From positions 1 through 19,155 of the forward strand of contig NZ_NKFL01000001.1 of the NCBI RefSeq assembly GCF_002223055.1: a stretch of 19,155 nt of DNA, written 5' to 3'. This DNA is from Burkholderia sp. HI2500. Its GTDB lineage: Bacteria > Pseudomonadota > Gammaproteobacteria > Burkholderiales > Burkholderiaceae. The notes beneath the pieces are model-generated. The model ran no database searches. It was not told the origin of the DNA and saw only the letters and a program-made list of their open reading frames with translations. Shown piece after piece: positions 1 to 10,879 of the stretch. How positions within the stretch are numbered: position 1 is the first letter of the stretch; each line of letters opens with the position of its first letter. A program made the position numbers and the translations under genes.

Positions 1-1578
1 ATGAACGATTTCTGGCAACACTGTTCCGCACTGCTGGAGCGCGAGCTGACGCCCCAGCAGTACGTGACGTGGATCAAACCCTTGGCCCCGGTGGCCTTCG
101 ATGCGTCGGCGAACACGCTGTCCATCGCCGCGCCGAACCGCTTCAAGCTGGACTGGGTCAAGAGCCAGTTTTCGGGACGGATCTCCGATCTGGCCCGCGA
201 ATTCTGGAGCGCGCCGATCGAAGTCCAGTTCGTCCTCGATCCGAAGGCAGGCATGCGCAGCGCCCCCGCCGGTGCAGCACCGGCCGCCCCACGCGCGCCG
301 CTGGCACCGAGCGGCCCGGCCGCGACGGTGGCTGCGATCGCCGCCAACCTGGCCGCGAATGCCGGCGCCGCGCCCAGCGCGCCGGCCGACGTGCCGATGA
401 CGCCGTCGGCAGCCGCCGCGCACCACCTGAACGCCGACGACGCCGACATCGACCTGCCGAGCCTGCCCGCGCACGAAGCGGCCGCCGGCCGCCGCACGTG
501 GCGCCCGGGCCCCGGTGCCGCGCCCGCCGCCGGCGGCGAAGCCGATTCGATGTACGAGCGTTCGAAGCTGAACCCCGTGCTCACGTTCGACAACTTCGTG
601 ACCGGTAAGGCGAACCAGCTCGCACGCGCCGCCGCGATCCAGGTCGCGGACAACCCGGGCATCTCGTACAACCCGCTGTTCCTGTACGGCGGCGTCGGTC
701 TCGGCAAGACCCACCTGATCCATGCGATCGGCAACCAGCTGCTGCTCGACAAAGCCGGCGCGCGGATCCGCTACATCCACGCCGAGCAATACGTGTCGGA
801 TGTGGTGAAGGCGTACCAGCGCAAGGCGTTCGACGACTTCAAGCGCTACTACCATTCGCTCGACCTGCTGCTGATCGACGATATCCAGTTCTTCTCCGGC
901 AAGTCGCGCACGCAAGAGGAATTCTTCTACGCGTTCGAGGCGCTGGTCGCGAACAAGGCGCAGGTGATCATCACCAGCGACACGTATCCGAAGGAAATCT
1001 CGGGCATCGACGATCGCCTGATCTCGCGCTTCGACTCGGGCCTCACCGTCGCGATCGAGCCGCCCGAGCTGGAAATGCGCGTCGCGATTTTGATGCGCAA
1101 GGCGCAGTCGGAAGGCGTGAACCTGTCGGAAGACGTCGCGTTCTTCGTCGCGAAGCACCTGCGCTCGAACGTGCGCGAGCTCGAAGGCGCGCTGCGCAAA
1201 ATCCTCGCGTATTCGAAGTTCCACGGCCGCGAAATCTCGATCGAGCTGACCAAGGAAGCGCTGAAGGATCTGCTGACCGTGCAGAACCGGCAGATTTCGG
1301 TCGAGAACATCCAGAAGACCGTCGCCGACTTCTACAACATCAAGGTCGCGGATATGTATTCGAAGAAGCGTCCCGCGAACATCGCGCGGCCGCGGCAGAT
1401 CGCGATGTATCTCGCGAAGGAACTCACGCAGAAGAGCCTGCCGGAAATCGGCGAGCTGTTCGGCGGGCGCGATCACACCACCGTGCTGCACGCGGTGCGC
1501 AAGATCGCCGACGAGCGCAGCAAGGACGCGCAGCTCAACCACGAGCTGCACGTGCTGGAACAGACGCTGAAGGGCTGA
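1..1578 (+). CDS. dnaA: Chromosomal replication initiator protein DnaA
   Basis: DnaA is the ATP-dependent initiator that binds DnaA boxes at oriC, melts the origin and loads the DnaB helicase. The 525-residue product has the full four-domain layout. Domain I covers about residues 1-75. A long Ala/Pro-rich linker runs to about 180. The AAA+ core has Walker [10 protein letters not shown] at 230-238, Walker B LLLIDDIQ at 289-296, and the box VII arginine-finger region [10 protein letters not shown] at 335-344 (R343). The C-terminal DNA-binding domain carries the DnaA signature [15 protein letters not shown] at 488-502. The protein is longer than E. coli DnaA (467) because of the linker, as is usual in Burkholderia-type organisms. 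The window begins at the ATG, so the ribosome binding site, promoter and oriC (expected upstream) are not visible. It is followed by dnaN 168 bases later. Confidence 0.98.
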   Translation: MNDFWQHCSALLERELTPQQYVTWIKPLAPVAFDASANTLSIAAPNRFKLDWVKSQFSGRISDLAREFWSAPIEVQFVLDPKAGMRSAPAGAAPAAPRAPLAPSGPAATVAAIAANLAANAGAAPSAPADVPMTPSAAAAHHLNADDADIDLPSLPAHEAAAGRRTWRPGPGAAPAAGGEADSMYERSKLNPVLTFDNFVTGKANQLARAAAIQVADNPGISYNPLFLYGGVGLGKTHLIHAIGNQLLLDKAGARIRYIHAEQYVSDVVKAYQRKAFDDFKRYYHSLDLLLIDDIQFFSGKSRTQEEFFYAFEALVANKAQVIITSDTYPKEISGIDDRLISRFDSGLTVAIEPPELEMRVAILMRKAQSEGVNLSEDVAFFVAKHLRSNVRELEGALRKILAYSKFHGREISIELTKEALKDLLTVQNRQISVENIQKTVADFYNIKVADMYSKKRPANIARPRQIAMYLAKELTQKSLPEIGELFGGRDHTTVLHAVRKIADERSKDAQLNHELHVLEQTLKG

Positions 1579-1606
1579 GCGCGACGCGCGCTTGATAATT
1601 CGGCCT

Positions 1607-1638
1607 CCGCCCCAATTTAAGGGGGGCGGTTCGGTTTT
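1607..1638 (+). terminator. Possible weak terminator or attenuator between dnaA and dnaN
   Basis: CCGCCCC (1607-1613) can pair with GGGGCGG (1623-1629) across a 9-base loop. It is followed by TTCGGTTTT, a short interrupted T-run. The hairpin is clear, but the T-tract is poor, so it may attenuate rather than stop transcription from dnaA into dnaN. Confidence 0.35.
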
Positions 1639-1746
1639 GAGGCACAATACTGGTTTGACCGCCCCGGTGGTGGCGGGCCAAGAGCCCGGCCGGCGGGGCG
1701 CTGCGAGGCTGCTGCGCTGCAGGCCGTTACTCAACGAAGGAACTCT

Positions 1747-2853
1747 ATGCAACTGGTCAAGACCGAACGAGACACCCTCCTCAGGCCGCTGCAAACGGTC
1801 AGCGGCATCGTCGAACGCCGCCATACGTTGCCGATCCTCGCCAACCTGCTGATCACCAAGAACGGCTCGGACGTTTCGTTCCTGTCGACCGACCTGGAGC
1901 TGCAGATCACCACGCGCGCCGATTTCGGCGTCGGCGGCGACCAGGTCGCGACCACCGTCGCGGCGCGCAAGCTGCTCGACATCCTGCGCGCGATGCCTGA
2001 CGGCCAGGTCACGCTGTCGCTCGCCGACAAGCGCCTCACCGTTCAATCCGGCAAGAGCCGTTTCGCACTCCAGACGCTGGCGGCCGACGAGTTCCCGACC
2101 GTCGCGCAGGCGAAGGATTTCGGCGCCACGCTGACCGTCCCGCAGAAGTCGTTCCGCCAGTTGCTCGGCATGGTGCACTTCGCGATGGCGCAGCAGGACA
2201 TCCGCTACTACCTGAACGGCATGCTGCTCGTCGTCGACGGCGACCAGCTGATGGCCGTGGCCACCGACGGCCACCGCCTCGCGTTCTCGTCGATGAAGCT
2301 CGAAGGCGGCACGTTCGGCCGCCAGGAAGTCATCGTGCCGCGCAAGACGATTCTCGAGCTGCAACGCCTGCTCGAAGACATCGACGACACCGTCACCATC
2401 GACATCGCGCAAACCCAGGCCAAGTTCACGTTCGGCCAGGTCGAGCTCGTGTCGAAACTCGTCGAGGGCAAGTTCCCCGACTTCCAGCGCGTGATCCCGA
2501 AGGCGCACAAGAACACGTTCGAGATCGGCCGTGAAGAGCTGCAGCGTTCGCTGCAACGCGCGGCGATCCTGACCTCGGACAAGTTCAAGGGCGTGCGCTG
2601 CATCATCGCGCCGGGCCAGCTGAAGATCATGTCGACCAACGCCGATCAGGAAGAGGCGCAGGAAGAACTCGAAATCGCCTACCAGGGCGATACCGTCGAC
2701 ATCGGCTTCAACGTCACGTATCTGCTCGACGTGCTCGCGAACCTGAAGGTCGACACCGTGCAGGTGAGCCTCGGCGACGCCAGCTCGAGCGCGCTGATTA
2801 CCGTGCCCGAGAACGACGAGTTCAAGTATGTCGTGATGCCGATGCGCATCTGA
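1747..2853 (+). CDS. dnaN: DNA polymerase III beta subunit (sliding clamp)
   Basis: DnaN forms the ring-shaped dimer that tethers DNA polymerase III and other partners to DNA. The product is 368 residues, close to E. coli DnaN (366), and spans the three repeated clamp domains: about 1-120, 130-245 and 247-368. It ends in YVVMPMRI, the family C-terminus that lines the partner-binding pocket. The start at 1747 is supported by GAAGGAA at 1736-1742, five bases upstream of the ATG. It lies downstream of dnaA and upstream of gyrB on the same strand, the usual bacterial order. Nothing is unusual in the coding sequence. Confidence 0.98.
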   Translation: MQLVKTERDTLLRPLQTVSGIVERRHTLPILANLLITKNGSDVSFLSTDLELQITTRADFGVGGDQVATTVAARKLLDILRAMPDGQVTLSLADKRLTVQSGKSRFALQTLAADEFPTVAQAKDFGATLTVPQKSFRQLLGMVHFAMAQQDIRYYLNGMLLVVDGDQLMAVATDGHRLAFSSMKLEGGTFGRQEVIVPRKTILELQRLLEDIDDTVTIDIAQTQAKFTFGQVELVSKLVEGKFPDFQRVIPKAHKNTFEIGREELQRSLQRAAILTSDKFKGVRCIIAPGQLKIMSTNADQEEAQEELEIAYQGDTVDIGFNVTYLLDVLANLKVDTVQVSLGDASSSALITVPENDEFKYVVMPMRI

Positions 2854-2876
2854 CGCGCTCGACATCGCGACACACA

Positions 2877-2907
2877 CCAGGGGGCGGCAAGCCCCTTTGG
2901 CGTTTTT
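2877..2907 (+). terminator. Probable intrinsic terminator after dnaN
   Basis: GGGGC (2881-2885) pairs with GCCCC (2891-2895) around a GGCAA loop. The stem extends through a G-U and an A-T pair to CC/GG with a one-base bulge. CGTTTTT follows at 2901-2907. The site starts 24 bases after the dnaN stop, which suggests that gyrB has its own promoter in 2908-3045. Confidence 0.5.
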
Positions 2908-2955
2908 ATGGCGAACCGACAACCCGTCCCTTTGGTGCCCTAACGGCGCCTCGGA

Positions 2956-2988
2956 CGGGCCAGGAAAACTGGAGCGGCCCGGCGTTTT
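2956..2988 (+). promoter_or_regulatory. Hairpin in the gyrB leader
   Basis: CGGGCC (2956-2961) and GGCCCG (2976-2981) form a 6-pair stem with an alternative inner CCAG/CTGG stem. GCGTTTT follows. It ends about 57 bases before the gyrB start. It could be a leader structure or an attenuator, or it may be chance in G+C-rich DNA. I could not assign a convincing promoter here. Confidence 0.25.
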
Positions 2989-3018
2989 CGCAAGGAAACG
3001 CACCGCGCCGCCGCTTGA

Positions 3019-5520
<2,502 letters not shown>

Positions 5521-5558
5521 CCCATTCTGCAGATAGACACATCACGTCGGATAAATGG

Positions 5559-5590
5559 ACCCATAAGTTAAGAAACTTATGGGTTTTTTT
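5559..5590 (+). terminator. Strong intrinsic terminator after gyrB
   Basis: A perfect 11-pair stem, ACCCATAAGTT (5559-5569) with AACTTATGGGT (5574-5584), has an AAGA loop and runs into a T7 tract at 5584-5590. It marks the end of the conserved replication block and the left edge of the accessory region. Confidence 0.92.
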
Positions 5591-5777
5591 ATTGGTAGCT
5601 AGCCTAGATTTATAGTTGCCCGCCATCAGACCAGCGCCCATTCACAAGCCTTTTCGCCGGCATCTGCACAATTTGCCCACCGATAAACCAGACGTCGGCG
5701 GCACGCTGACATGCAATCACGTCTAAGATAATGCTCCGAGTCAAACGGTGACCTTTCAGTTCCGGATATTACTGGTT
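5591..5777. other. A+T-richer junction without a recognisable gene
   Basis: The composition changes sharply after the gyrB terminator. The only structure I see is an uninterrupted minus-strand frame of about 52 codons between in-frame stops at 5771 and 5610. It contains GHRLTRSIILDVIA and DVWFIGGQIVQMPAKRL. It has no good start or ribosome binding site and I do not recognise it. It could be the tail of a lost gene or chance. Confidence 0.3.
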
Positions 5778-5906
5778 ACGATCGAACTCAAGAACAAAAT
5801 CGACGTTATCTATAACGCCTTCTGACCTGGCGGTATATACAACCCGATGAAGGTGCTCGAACAAATTCCGTCCCTACTATTCATCCGCAATCTCGACGAG
5901 CTTTGA
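5778..5906 (+). pseudogene. Remnant of a type I DNA methyltransferase (HsdM) N-terminus
   Basis: Reading the frame from 5778 gives TIELKNKIDVIYNAF, an in-frame TGA at 5823-5825, then PGGIYNPMKVLEQIPSLLF, and IRNLDEL followed by TGA at 5904-5906. From family knowledge, HsdM N-termini read like NAFWxGGIxNPxxVxEQxxxLLFxRxLD. The TGA therefore sits where TGG (Trp) is expected, and the rest of the methyltransferase, including the SAM and NPPY motifs, is absent. The piece ends two bases before the ATG of the DUF262/HNH gene. It is either a decayed fragment left by deletion, or a 19-codon leader from the ATG at 5847 whose stop could couple to the next gene. The match is by eye only. Confidence 0.6.
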
Positions 5907-5908
5907 AC

Positions 5909-7645
5909 ATGCAACAGCAGAACATTCCTATCGGCACCTTGGTGGATATGTACAAGCGCGGCGAGCTACGCTTGCCGGAAATCCAACGCCACTATGTCTG
6001 GCAGGCCACGCGGGTGCGCGACCTGTTGGACTCTCTGTATCGCGGCTATCCCAGTGGCTCCATCCTAATGTGGGAGACCGACGAGCCGGTGCCAACACGC
6101 GACTTCGCCATTACACAAGAAAATACCGCCTTCGCTGGCCGCAAGCTGTTGCTGGATGGCCAGCAACGGCTGACGTCGCTGACTGCCGTGCTGGGTGGTG
6201 AGCTGGTGTCGGTGCGTGGGCGTAAAAGGCCCATCGATATTCTGTTCAACCTTGAACATCCGGAAGGCCCTCCGACTGACATCGTCGAGGTGGTAAGTGA
6301 CGAAGAGTCGCCGCTAGCACCAGATGACGAACTGGCTGAGGTGGATGAAGAAGCTGACGAAAGCGAGCAGGGGCTGCAAGAGAAGCTGAATCGCCGCACC
6401 TTTGTGGTGGCCAGCAAGAACCTCTCGTCTCAGTCGAACTGGGTCTCGGTAAGCCAGGTGTTTCGCACTGCGAGTGACACTGAAATTCTGAAAAAGGCAG
6501 GCATTACGTCGTTGGATGACCCACGGTTGGAGCGCTATTCTGACCGCCTTAAGAAGTTGCGCGCCATCAAGCAATACCATTACGTGGTCCACGTTCTGGA
6601 GCGCGCGATGAGCTACGAAGAGGTCACGGAAATCTTCGTGCGAGTGAACTCATTGGGGGCCAAGCTGCGTTCCTCTGATCTGGCATTGGCACAGATGACC
6701 TCGCGGTGGCCGAATCTATTGAAGGAATTGGAAACCTTCCAAGAAGAGTGCGAGCAAAGTTGGTTCACCATCGAACTCGGACATTTAGTTCGCTCCATCG
6801 TGGTATTCGCCACCCAGCAGTGCTTGTTCCGCTCAGTAGCAAGTACACCTGTGGACAAGCTTAAGGAGGGCTGGGAACAGGCGAAGGAAGGACTACGCTT
6901 TGCCATCAACTTTCTGCGCAGCAATGCCGGCATCGAAGACGAGACACTACTGTCTTCGCCGATGTTTATCCACGCCTTGGCGGCAGTAAGCCGGGTAAAG
7001 GACAATAAGCTGACGTCGGAGGAGCAGCACAGATTGTTGCACTGGCTACTGGTGGCCAATGCACGCGGCCGCTACTCGCGCGGCTCGACCGAAACACTCC
7101 TCAATGAGGACTTGGCCATCATCTTCCGCAGTGGCGACATTTCATCGCTGATGGAACCTGTGAAGCGCCAGTTCGGCCGTCTGCATGTCGAGCCGACCGA
7201 CCTGGCAGGTCGAGGCGTAAATAGCCCACTGTTTTCGCTGGCATATCTCGCGCTCAAAGCTGCGGGGGCGAAAGACTGGTATAGCGGGCTGGGACTGTCG
7301 CTGACCCATCAAGGCAAGCTCCACTTCATCCAGTGGCACCATGTTATCCCCAAGTCCCTACTCAAGGAACGCGGATACGAGACGGGCGAAATCAACGAAA
7401 TCGCAAACATGGCCTTCATCACCGGCCAGACCAACCGCCGCATCAGCAACAAAGAAGCGACCCAGTATCTGTTGGACATCGTGACCAAACAGGGCAAGCA
7501 CGCACTGGAGAGTCAGTGTGTCCCAACTGACTCAACACTGTGGTCCACCGAGACTTACAGGGATTTCCTAGCGACGCGGCGCGTAGCACTGGCCGGGCGA
7601 ATGAATGCGTTCATTGTGGAAAAGGCGGGACTGGGAACACTCTGA
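5909..7645 (+). CDS. DUF262/HNH protein of the GmrSD family (probable defence nuclease)
   Basis: The 578-residue product joins an N-terminal DUF262 domain (ParB/Srx-like fold) to a C-terminal His-Asn-His nuclease, as in GmrSD, BrxU and SspE. DUF262 hallmarks are RLPEIQRHYVW (21-31), LLLDGQQRLTSL (80-91) and VRVNSLGAKLRSSDLALA (244-261). The nuclease shows QWHHVIPKSLL (475-485), N500 and TNRRISNK (508-515). The middle is helical, with an acidic stretch at about 124-160. Family members restrict modified phage DNA or act with DNA-modification systems, with DUF262 coupling NTP hydrolysis or sensing to cleavage. I chose ATG 5909 because the family N-terminus starts there. The TTG at 5903 overlaps the stop of the hsdM remnant. 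No clear ribosome binding site is seen. It converges on res, 175 bases away. Substrate unknown. Confidence 0.85.
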   Translation: MQQQNIPIGTLVDMYKRGELRLPEIQRHYVWQATRVRDLLDSLYRGYPSGSILMWETDEPVPTRDFAITQENTAFAGRKLLLDGQQRLTSLTAVLGGELVSVRGRKRPIDILFNLEHPEGPPTDIVEVVSDEESPLAPDDELAEVDEEADESEQGLQEKLNRRTFVVASKNLSSQSNWVSVSQVFRTASDTEILKKAGITSLDDPRLERYSDRLKKLRAIKQYHYVVHVLERAMSYEEVTEIFVRVNSLGAKLRSSDLALAQMTSRWPNLLKELETFQEECEQSWFTIELGHLVRSIVVFATQQCLFRSVASTPVDKLKEGWEQAKEGLRFAINFLRSNAGIEDETLLSSPMFIHALAAVSRVKDNKLTSEEQHRLLHWLLVANARGRYSRGSTETLLNEDLAIIFRSGDISSLMEPVKRQFGRLHVEPTDLAGRGVNSPLFSLAYLALKAAGAKDWYSGLGLSLTHQGKLHFIQWHHVIPKSLLKERGYETGEINEIANMAFITGQTNRRISNKEATQYLLDIVTKQGKHALESQCVPTDSTLWSTETYRDFLATRRVALAGRMNAFIVEKAGLGTL

Positions 7646-7689
7646 CAAGTGAGAGCGCTCCGCGGGCACGCCCTGTTCCCTTCAATAGG

Positions 7690-7800
7690 TTCAATGGGCC
7701 TCGAGCACCACGTGATCGGTGGCCCGCAGCTTCTCGGCAAAGCGTTCCAGTGCGGTGTCCGACGATCCAGTGCGGTGTCCGACGAAAATGCCGTACAGCC
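7690..7800 (-). pseudogene. Short coding scrap, possibly IS110-type transposase
   Basis: Between the two convergent genes the minus strand reads DTALERFAEKLRA then TDHVVLEAH and a stop, preceded by RWLYGIFVGHRTG. The DTALERFAEKLRATDHVVLEA segment resembles the part of IS110-family transposases that precedes ATGN, but the resemblance is weak and short. A 20-base tandem duplication in the middle would shift the frame. No insertion-sequence ends are visible. Confidence 0.3.
7746..7785. repeat. Tandem duplication of a 20-base unit
   Basis: A 20-base unit beginning TCCAGTGCGG and ending TGTCCGACGA occurs twice head to tail (7746-7765 and 7766-7785) without a mismatch. It sits between the 3' ends of the GmrSD-like gene and res. 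Being exact, it is probably recent slippage or a repair scar rather than a selected site. Confidence 0.9.
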
Positions 7801-7820
7801 AGCGGTAATCCCTCTGCCGT

Positions 7821-10800
7821 TTACTTCACCACCTCCATCAACTTACCGAAGTTGTCCACGACATCGTACTTCACGTTTTCCGACGCGTAGCCCCGATTAA
7901 TTTCTCTAAAGAACTCGCGAGCACACTTGATCTTGGTCTTCTCAATTTCTCGCAGCTCCATCGTGGACATGGAGCCTTTGGTCTCTGCGACGAAGTAGAT
8001 GTGCTTGACGCTTCCTTCCTTGAAGGCGACGGCCCAGTCGGGGTTGTAGTCGCCCACTGGAGTGGGGATCAGGAAGCCGCGCGGCAGCTTAGCGTAGACC
8101 ACAACCTCCTTTGCCGTGTCGAGCTCTTTCACGAACTCCTGTTCCACCTTCGAATCCGTCAGCACGTAATCGTAAATGTGCCGCTGGAGCTTGTTACCGG
8201 CCTTGCTGAAGTCCTGTTTGGTCTGTCCAGCGGTAAAGATGTCAAGGTCGAACTTGTCATCGACCGAGTCGTAGGCCAGATGCTCGATGATGACCGTGGC
8301 TTTCTGCTCGTTGATGAGCCGTATGGCCTCAGCAATGAAGCTTTCCGGGTTGGTCTTGAACTGCGCGAAAACCGCGACGTTGACTCCCTTGAGGACTTCG
8401 GCCACCGTCCGACGCGTCAGTTGTGTGCCTTCGGCCAGCTTGCCGATCAGATCGTACTTGACGGAGGAGTGGATTGAGTTCCGGTTGGTCTCGGTTTCTG
8501 TAGTCTTCAGCTCGAAGGCATTTCCGTTCTTCATTCCGTCGTAAGTGACGGCAGAAGCCTGCTCGCCGTGCTGAATCGTGTATTGCAGTGGAGTAACGCG
8601 CAGGCCGGAGTCGATTTCCTTTACTGCCTTCTCCACCAGCTCACTTGAGTCGAACTCGACGCTGTAAGCCGCCTTTCGATTGATGCGGCCCCACAACGCC
8701 TTAAACTCCTGCTTATCGAAGTTGGCGTTGAGAGGATTCTTCTTCGGACGGCGGTCGTCGCCGATGTCGGGCAACTGGCTGACGCTGAACACGCTGTCGA
8801 TGAGCTGCAGCACCTGCTCTGCGTGCGGCTTCAGGTCGTCTGGCATGTCGGCCAGCGTTCCTGCTTTCTTGGCATCGTGATACGCAGCGGTGATCTGATC
8901 TGAATTGTCGGTGTAGTCGTTCTTAACCAGATAGCGATAGATTTGCTTCGCCAGTTGCGGCGTCACCTGCAAATCGCCAGCCGTCGTCTTGAGCACCTTG
9001 CCGGTGAAGTATTCCTCGTTCGCCAACCGTGGTCGGGCGGATAGCGAATTGCTGATGTCATTTTGTAGCGCGGATACGAATTCCTTGTAGCTTTCGCTGG
9101 CAACCACAGTAAGCACGTTCACGTCGTGGACGATGGCTGGGTGGTCCATCCGGTCGCCCTGCTGGTTGACCGATAGGCGCAGGCCGCGCCCTACTTCCTG
9201 CCGCCGCGAGATGGTGTTGTCGCTGTGCTTGAGAGCGCAGATGACGAACACATTCGGGTTGTCCCAACCCTCGCGCAGCGCCGAGTGCGAGAAGATGAAG
9301 CGCACCGGCTCGGACAGCGATAGCAGCCGCTCCTTGTCTTTCAAGATCAAGTCATAGGCATCCACGTCGTCGGACAAGCCCGCGTTCTCGCCACGCGCCG
9401 CAACGTCCGAGTCCACCTGGCGCTTGCTCTTCTTGTCGATCGAGAAGTACCCGCTGTGCGTCTTGCTTGCAGGGATGCTTTTCAGGTACTTGACGTAGGC
9501 TGTTTCGTCCAGATCGAGCATCTCGTTCAGGTACTGGTTGTATTCTTCCTCGAAGATGCGAGCGTATTCACCCTTCTCGTCTGCCGCCATGTAATCGCGA
9601 TACTTGGCAACCTCGTCGATAAAGAACAGAGTCAGCACCTTCACGCCTTGCGGGAACAGCGCCTGCTCCTTGTCGAAGTGTGCCTTGACCGCCTCCCGAA
9701 TCTGAATACGACGCAGCGTCTCTTCAGTCACATCGCCCACAGCATCACCCACAGTCAGTTCCACCCCATTGGTGAAGCTCAGCGTGTCGGTATTGGCGTT
9801 GATGTCAGCCACAACGTAGCCGTCGCGGTACTGATCCAAGCCGCCGGACAGGTCGAAGAGATTATCGCCTTTACCGATCTTGCGAACGATGCGTTTTATA
9901 TTGCCACCAGCCAGCTTCTGCTCAACCTCAACCCGCGCCTCCGGTGGCCTTTTGCTCGAAATTTCGATGGATTGCAGGTAGAGGTAGCCCGCCGTGCCGG
10001 CCAGCCCTTTTACCGAGATACCGCGAACGGCAATCTTCTTCACCAGCTTTTGGTTGTAGGCGTCCAGCGCATCCAGCCGGTGAATCTTGTTGTGCGTAGT
10101 CTTATGGGTGGCCGAGTAGCGCAACACCATCAACGGCTTGAAATTCACCAGCGAATCCAGAGTCTTGCCGCCTTCCATCTTCTGCGGCTCGTCCAGAATT
10201 AGGATAGGTCGATTAGCGCTGATGACATCAATCGGCTTGCGTGACTGGAAGTCGTCCAACGCGTCATAGATGCGCCGGTTGTCCTTGCCGGTGGCATTGA
10301 ACGCTTGTACGTTGATGACCATCACGTTGATGCCTGCGTCCGACGAAAAGCTCTCCAAGTGGTGCAATTGCTTAGAGTTGTAGATAAAGAATCGCGCTTT
10401 TTTCTGGTAGCTCTCCAGAAAGTGCTCAGCAGTGATCTCCAGCGACTTGGCCACGCCCTCACGGATTGCAATGCTGGGCACTACGATGATGAACTTGCTC
10501 CAGCCGAACTGCTTGTTCATCTCGAAAATGGTCTTGATATAGCAGTAGGTCTTGCCCGTGCCCGTTTCCATCTCGATATCGAGGTTTACACGGGCGACCT
10601 TGGTCTTAACTAGCGCATCAGAGATCGGCAGGTTCTGCTGGCGTTGCACCTGTTGGATGTTGTCGAGCAGGGCCGTGTCCGAAAGCATCAGATCGGCGTT
10701 CTTGAACCCGGCTTCGGTAAATAAGCTGTCCATCCCCGTCTTGGCCTTGCCGAGATCGATACGGTAGCTCGTGGCTTCGGCAGACGCGGGCGGCTGCCCC

Positions 10801-10868
10801 TTGAAGCAGTCCACGACCGTCTGTACGGCAGCAGTCTGGTAGGACTGGGTCTTGAACTTCAGTTTCAT
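7821..10868 (-). CDS. res: Type III restriction enzyme Res subunit (helicase-nuclease)
   Basis: Res is the translocating and cleaving subunit of type III restriction-modification. With Mod it recognises an asymmetric site, uses ATP to communicate along DNA, and cuts about 25 bases away. The 1015-residue product has SF2 helicase motifs METGTGKT (100-107), DEPQ (226-229), SATH (252-255), the REGWDNPNV region (532-540) and motif [11 protein letters not shown] (557-565). The C-terminus holds a PD-(D/E)XK nuclease, with YNPDWAV (941-947, D944) and AETKG (961-965, E962 and K964). All key residues look intact. I chose ATG 10868, 11 bases after the mod stop, because GGGGTGG precedes it and the family starts MKLKF. 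An upstream ATG at 10889 overlaps mod. It is the last gene of the operon, and no good terminator is visible after it. Confidence 0.93.
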   Translation of the reverse strand: MKLKFKTQSYQTAAVQTVVDCFKGQPPASAEATSYRIDLGKAKTGMDSLFTEAGFKNADLMLSDTALLDNIQQVQRQQNLPISDALVKTKVARVNLDIEMETGTGKTYCYIKTIFEMNKQFGWSKFIIVVPSIAIREGVAKSLEITAEHFLESYQKKARFFIYNSKQLHHLESFSSDAGINVMVINVQAFNATGKDNRRIYDALDDFQSRKPIDVISANRPILILDEPQKMEGGKTLDSLVNFKPLMVLRYSATHKTTHNKIHRLDALDAYNQKLVKKIAVRGISVKGLAGTAGYLYLQSIEISSKRPPEARVEVEQKLAGGNIKRIVRKIGKGDNLFDLSGGLDQYRDGYVVADINANTDTLSFTNGVELTVGDAVGDVTEETLRRIQIREAVKAHFDKEQALFPQGVKVLTLFFIDEVAKYRDYMAADEKGEYARIFEEEYNQYLNEMLDLDETAYVKYLKSIPASKTHSGYFSIDKKSKRQVDSDVAARGENAGLSDDVDAYDLILKDKERLLSLSEPVRFIFSHSALREGWDNPNVFVICALKHSDNTISRRQEVGRGLRLSVNQQGDRMDHPAIVHDVNVLTVVASESYKEFVSALQNDISNSLSARPRLANEEYFTGKVLKTTAGDLQVTPQLAKQIYRYLVKNDYTDNSDQITAAYHDAKKAGTLADMPDDLKPHAEQVLQLIDSVFSVSQLPDIGDDRRPKKNPLNANFDKQEFKALWGRINRKAAYSVEFDSSELVEKAVKEIDSGLRVTPLQYTIQHGEQASAVTYDGMKNGNAFELKTTETETNRNSIHSSVKYDLIGKLAEGTQLTRRTVAEVLKGVNVAVFAQFKTNPESFIAEAIRLINEQKATVIIEHLAYDSVDDKFDLDIFTAGQTKQDFSKAGNKLQRHIYDYVLTDSKVEQEFVKELDTAKEVVVYAKLPRGFLIPTPVGDYNPDWAVAFKEGSVKHIYFVAETKGSMSTMELREIEKTKIKCAREFFREINRGYASENVKYDVVDNFGKLMEVVK

Positions 10869-10879
10869 CGCCACCCCCG

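Noticed and set aside
69..608. 179-codon frame overlapping dnaA
   Set aside because: It is an Arg-rich out-of-frame reading of the Ala/Pro-rich DnaA linker, not a gene.
9456..10202. 248-codon frame on the + strand
   Set aside because: It is entirely antisense to res, whose helicase motifs are unmistakable, and it shows no domain or ribosome binding site. It is a shadow of G+C-rich coding DNA.
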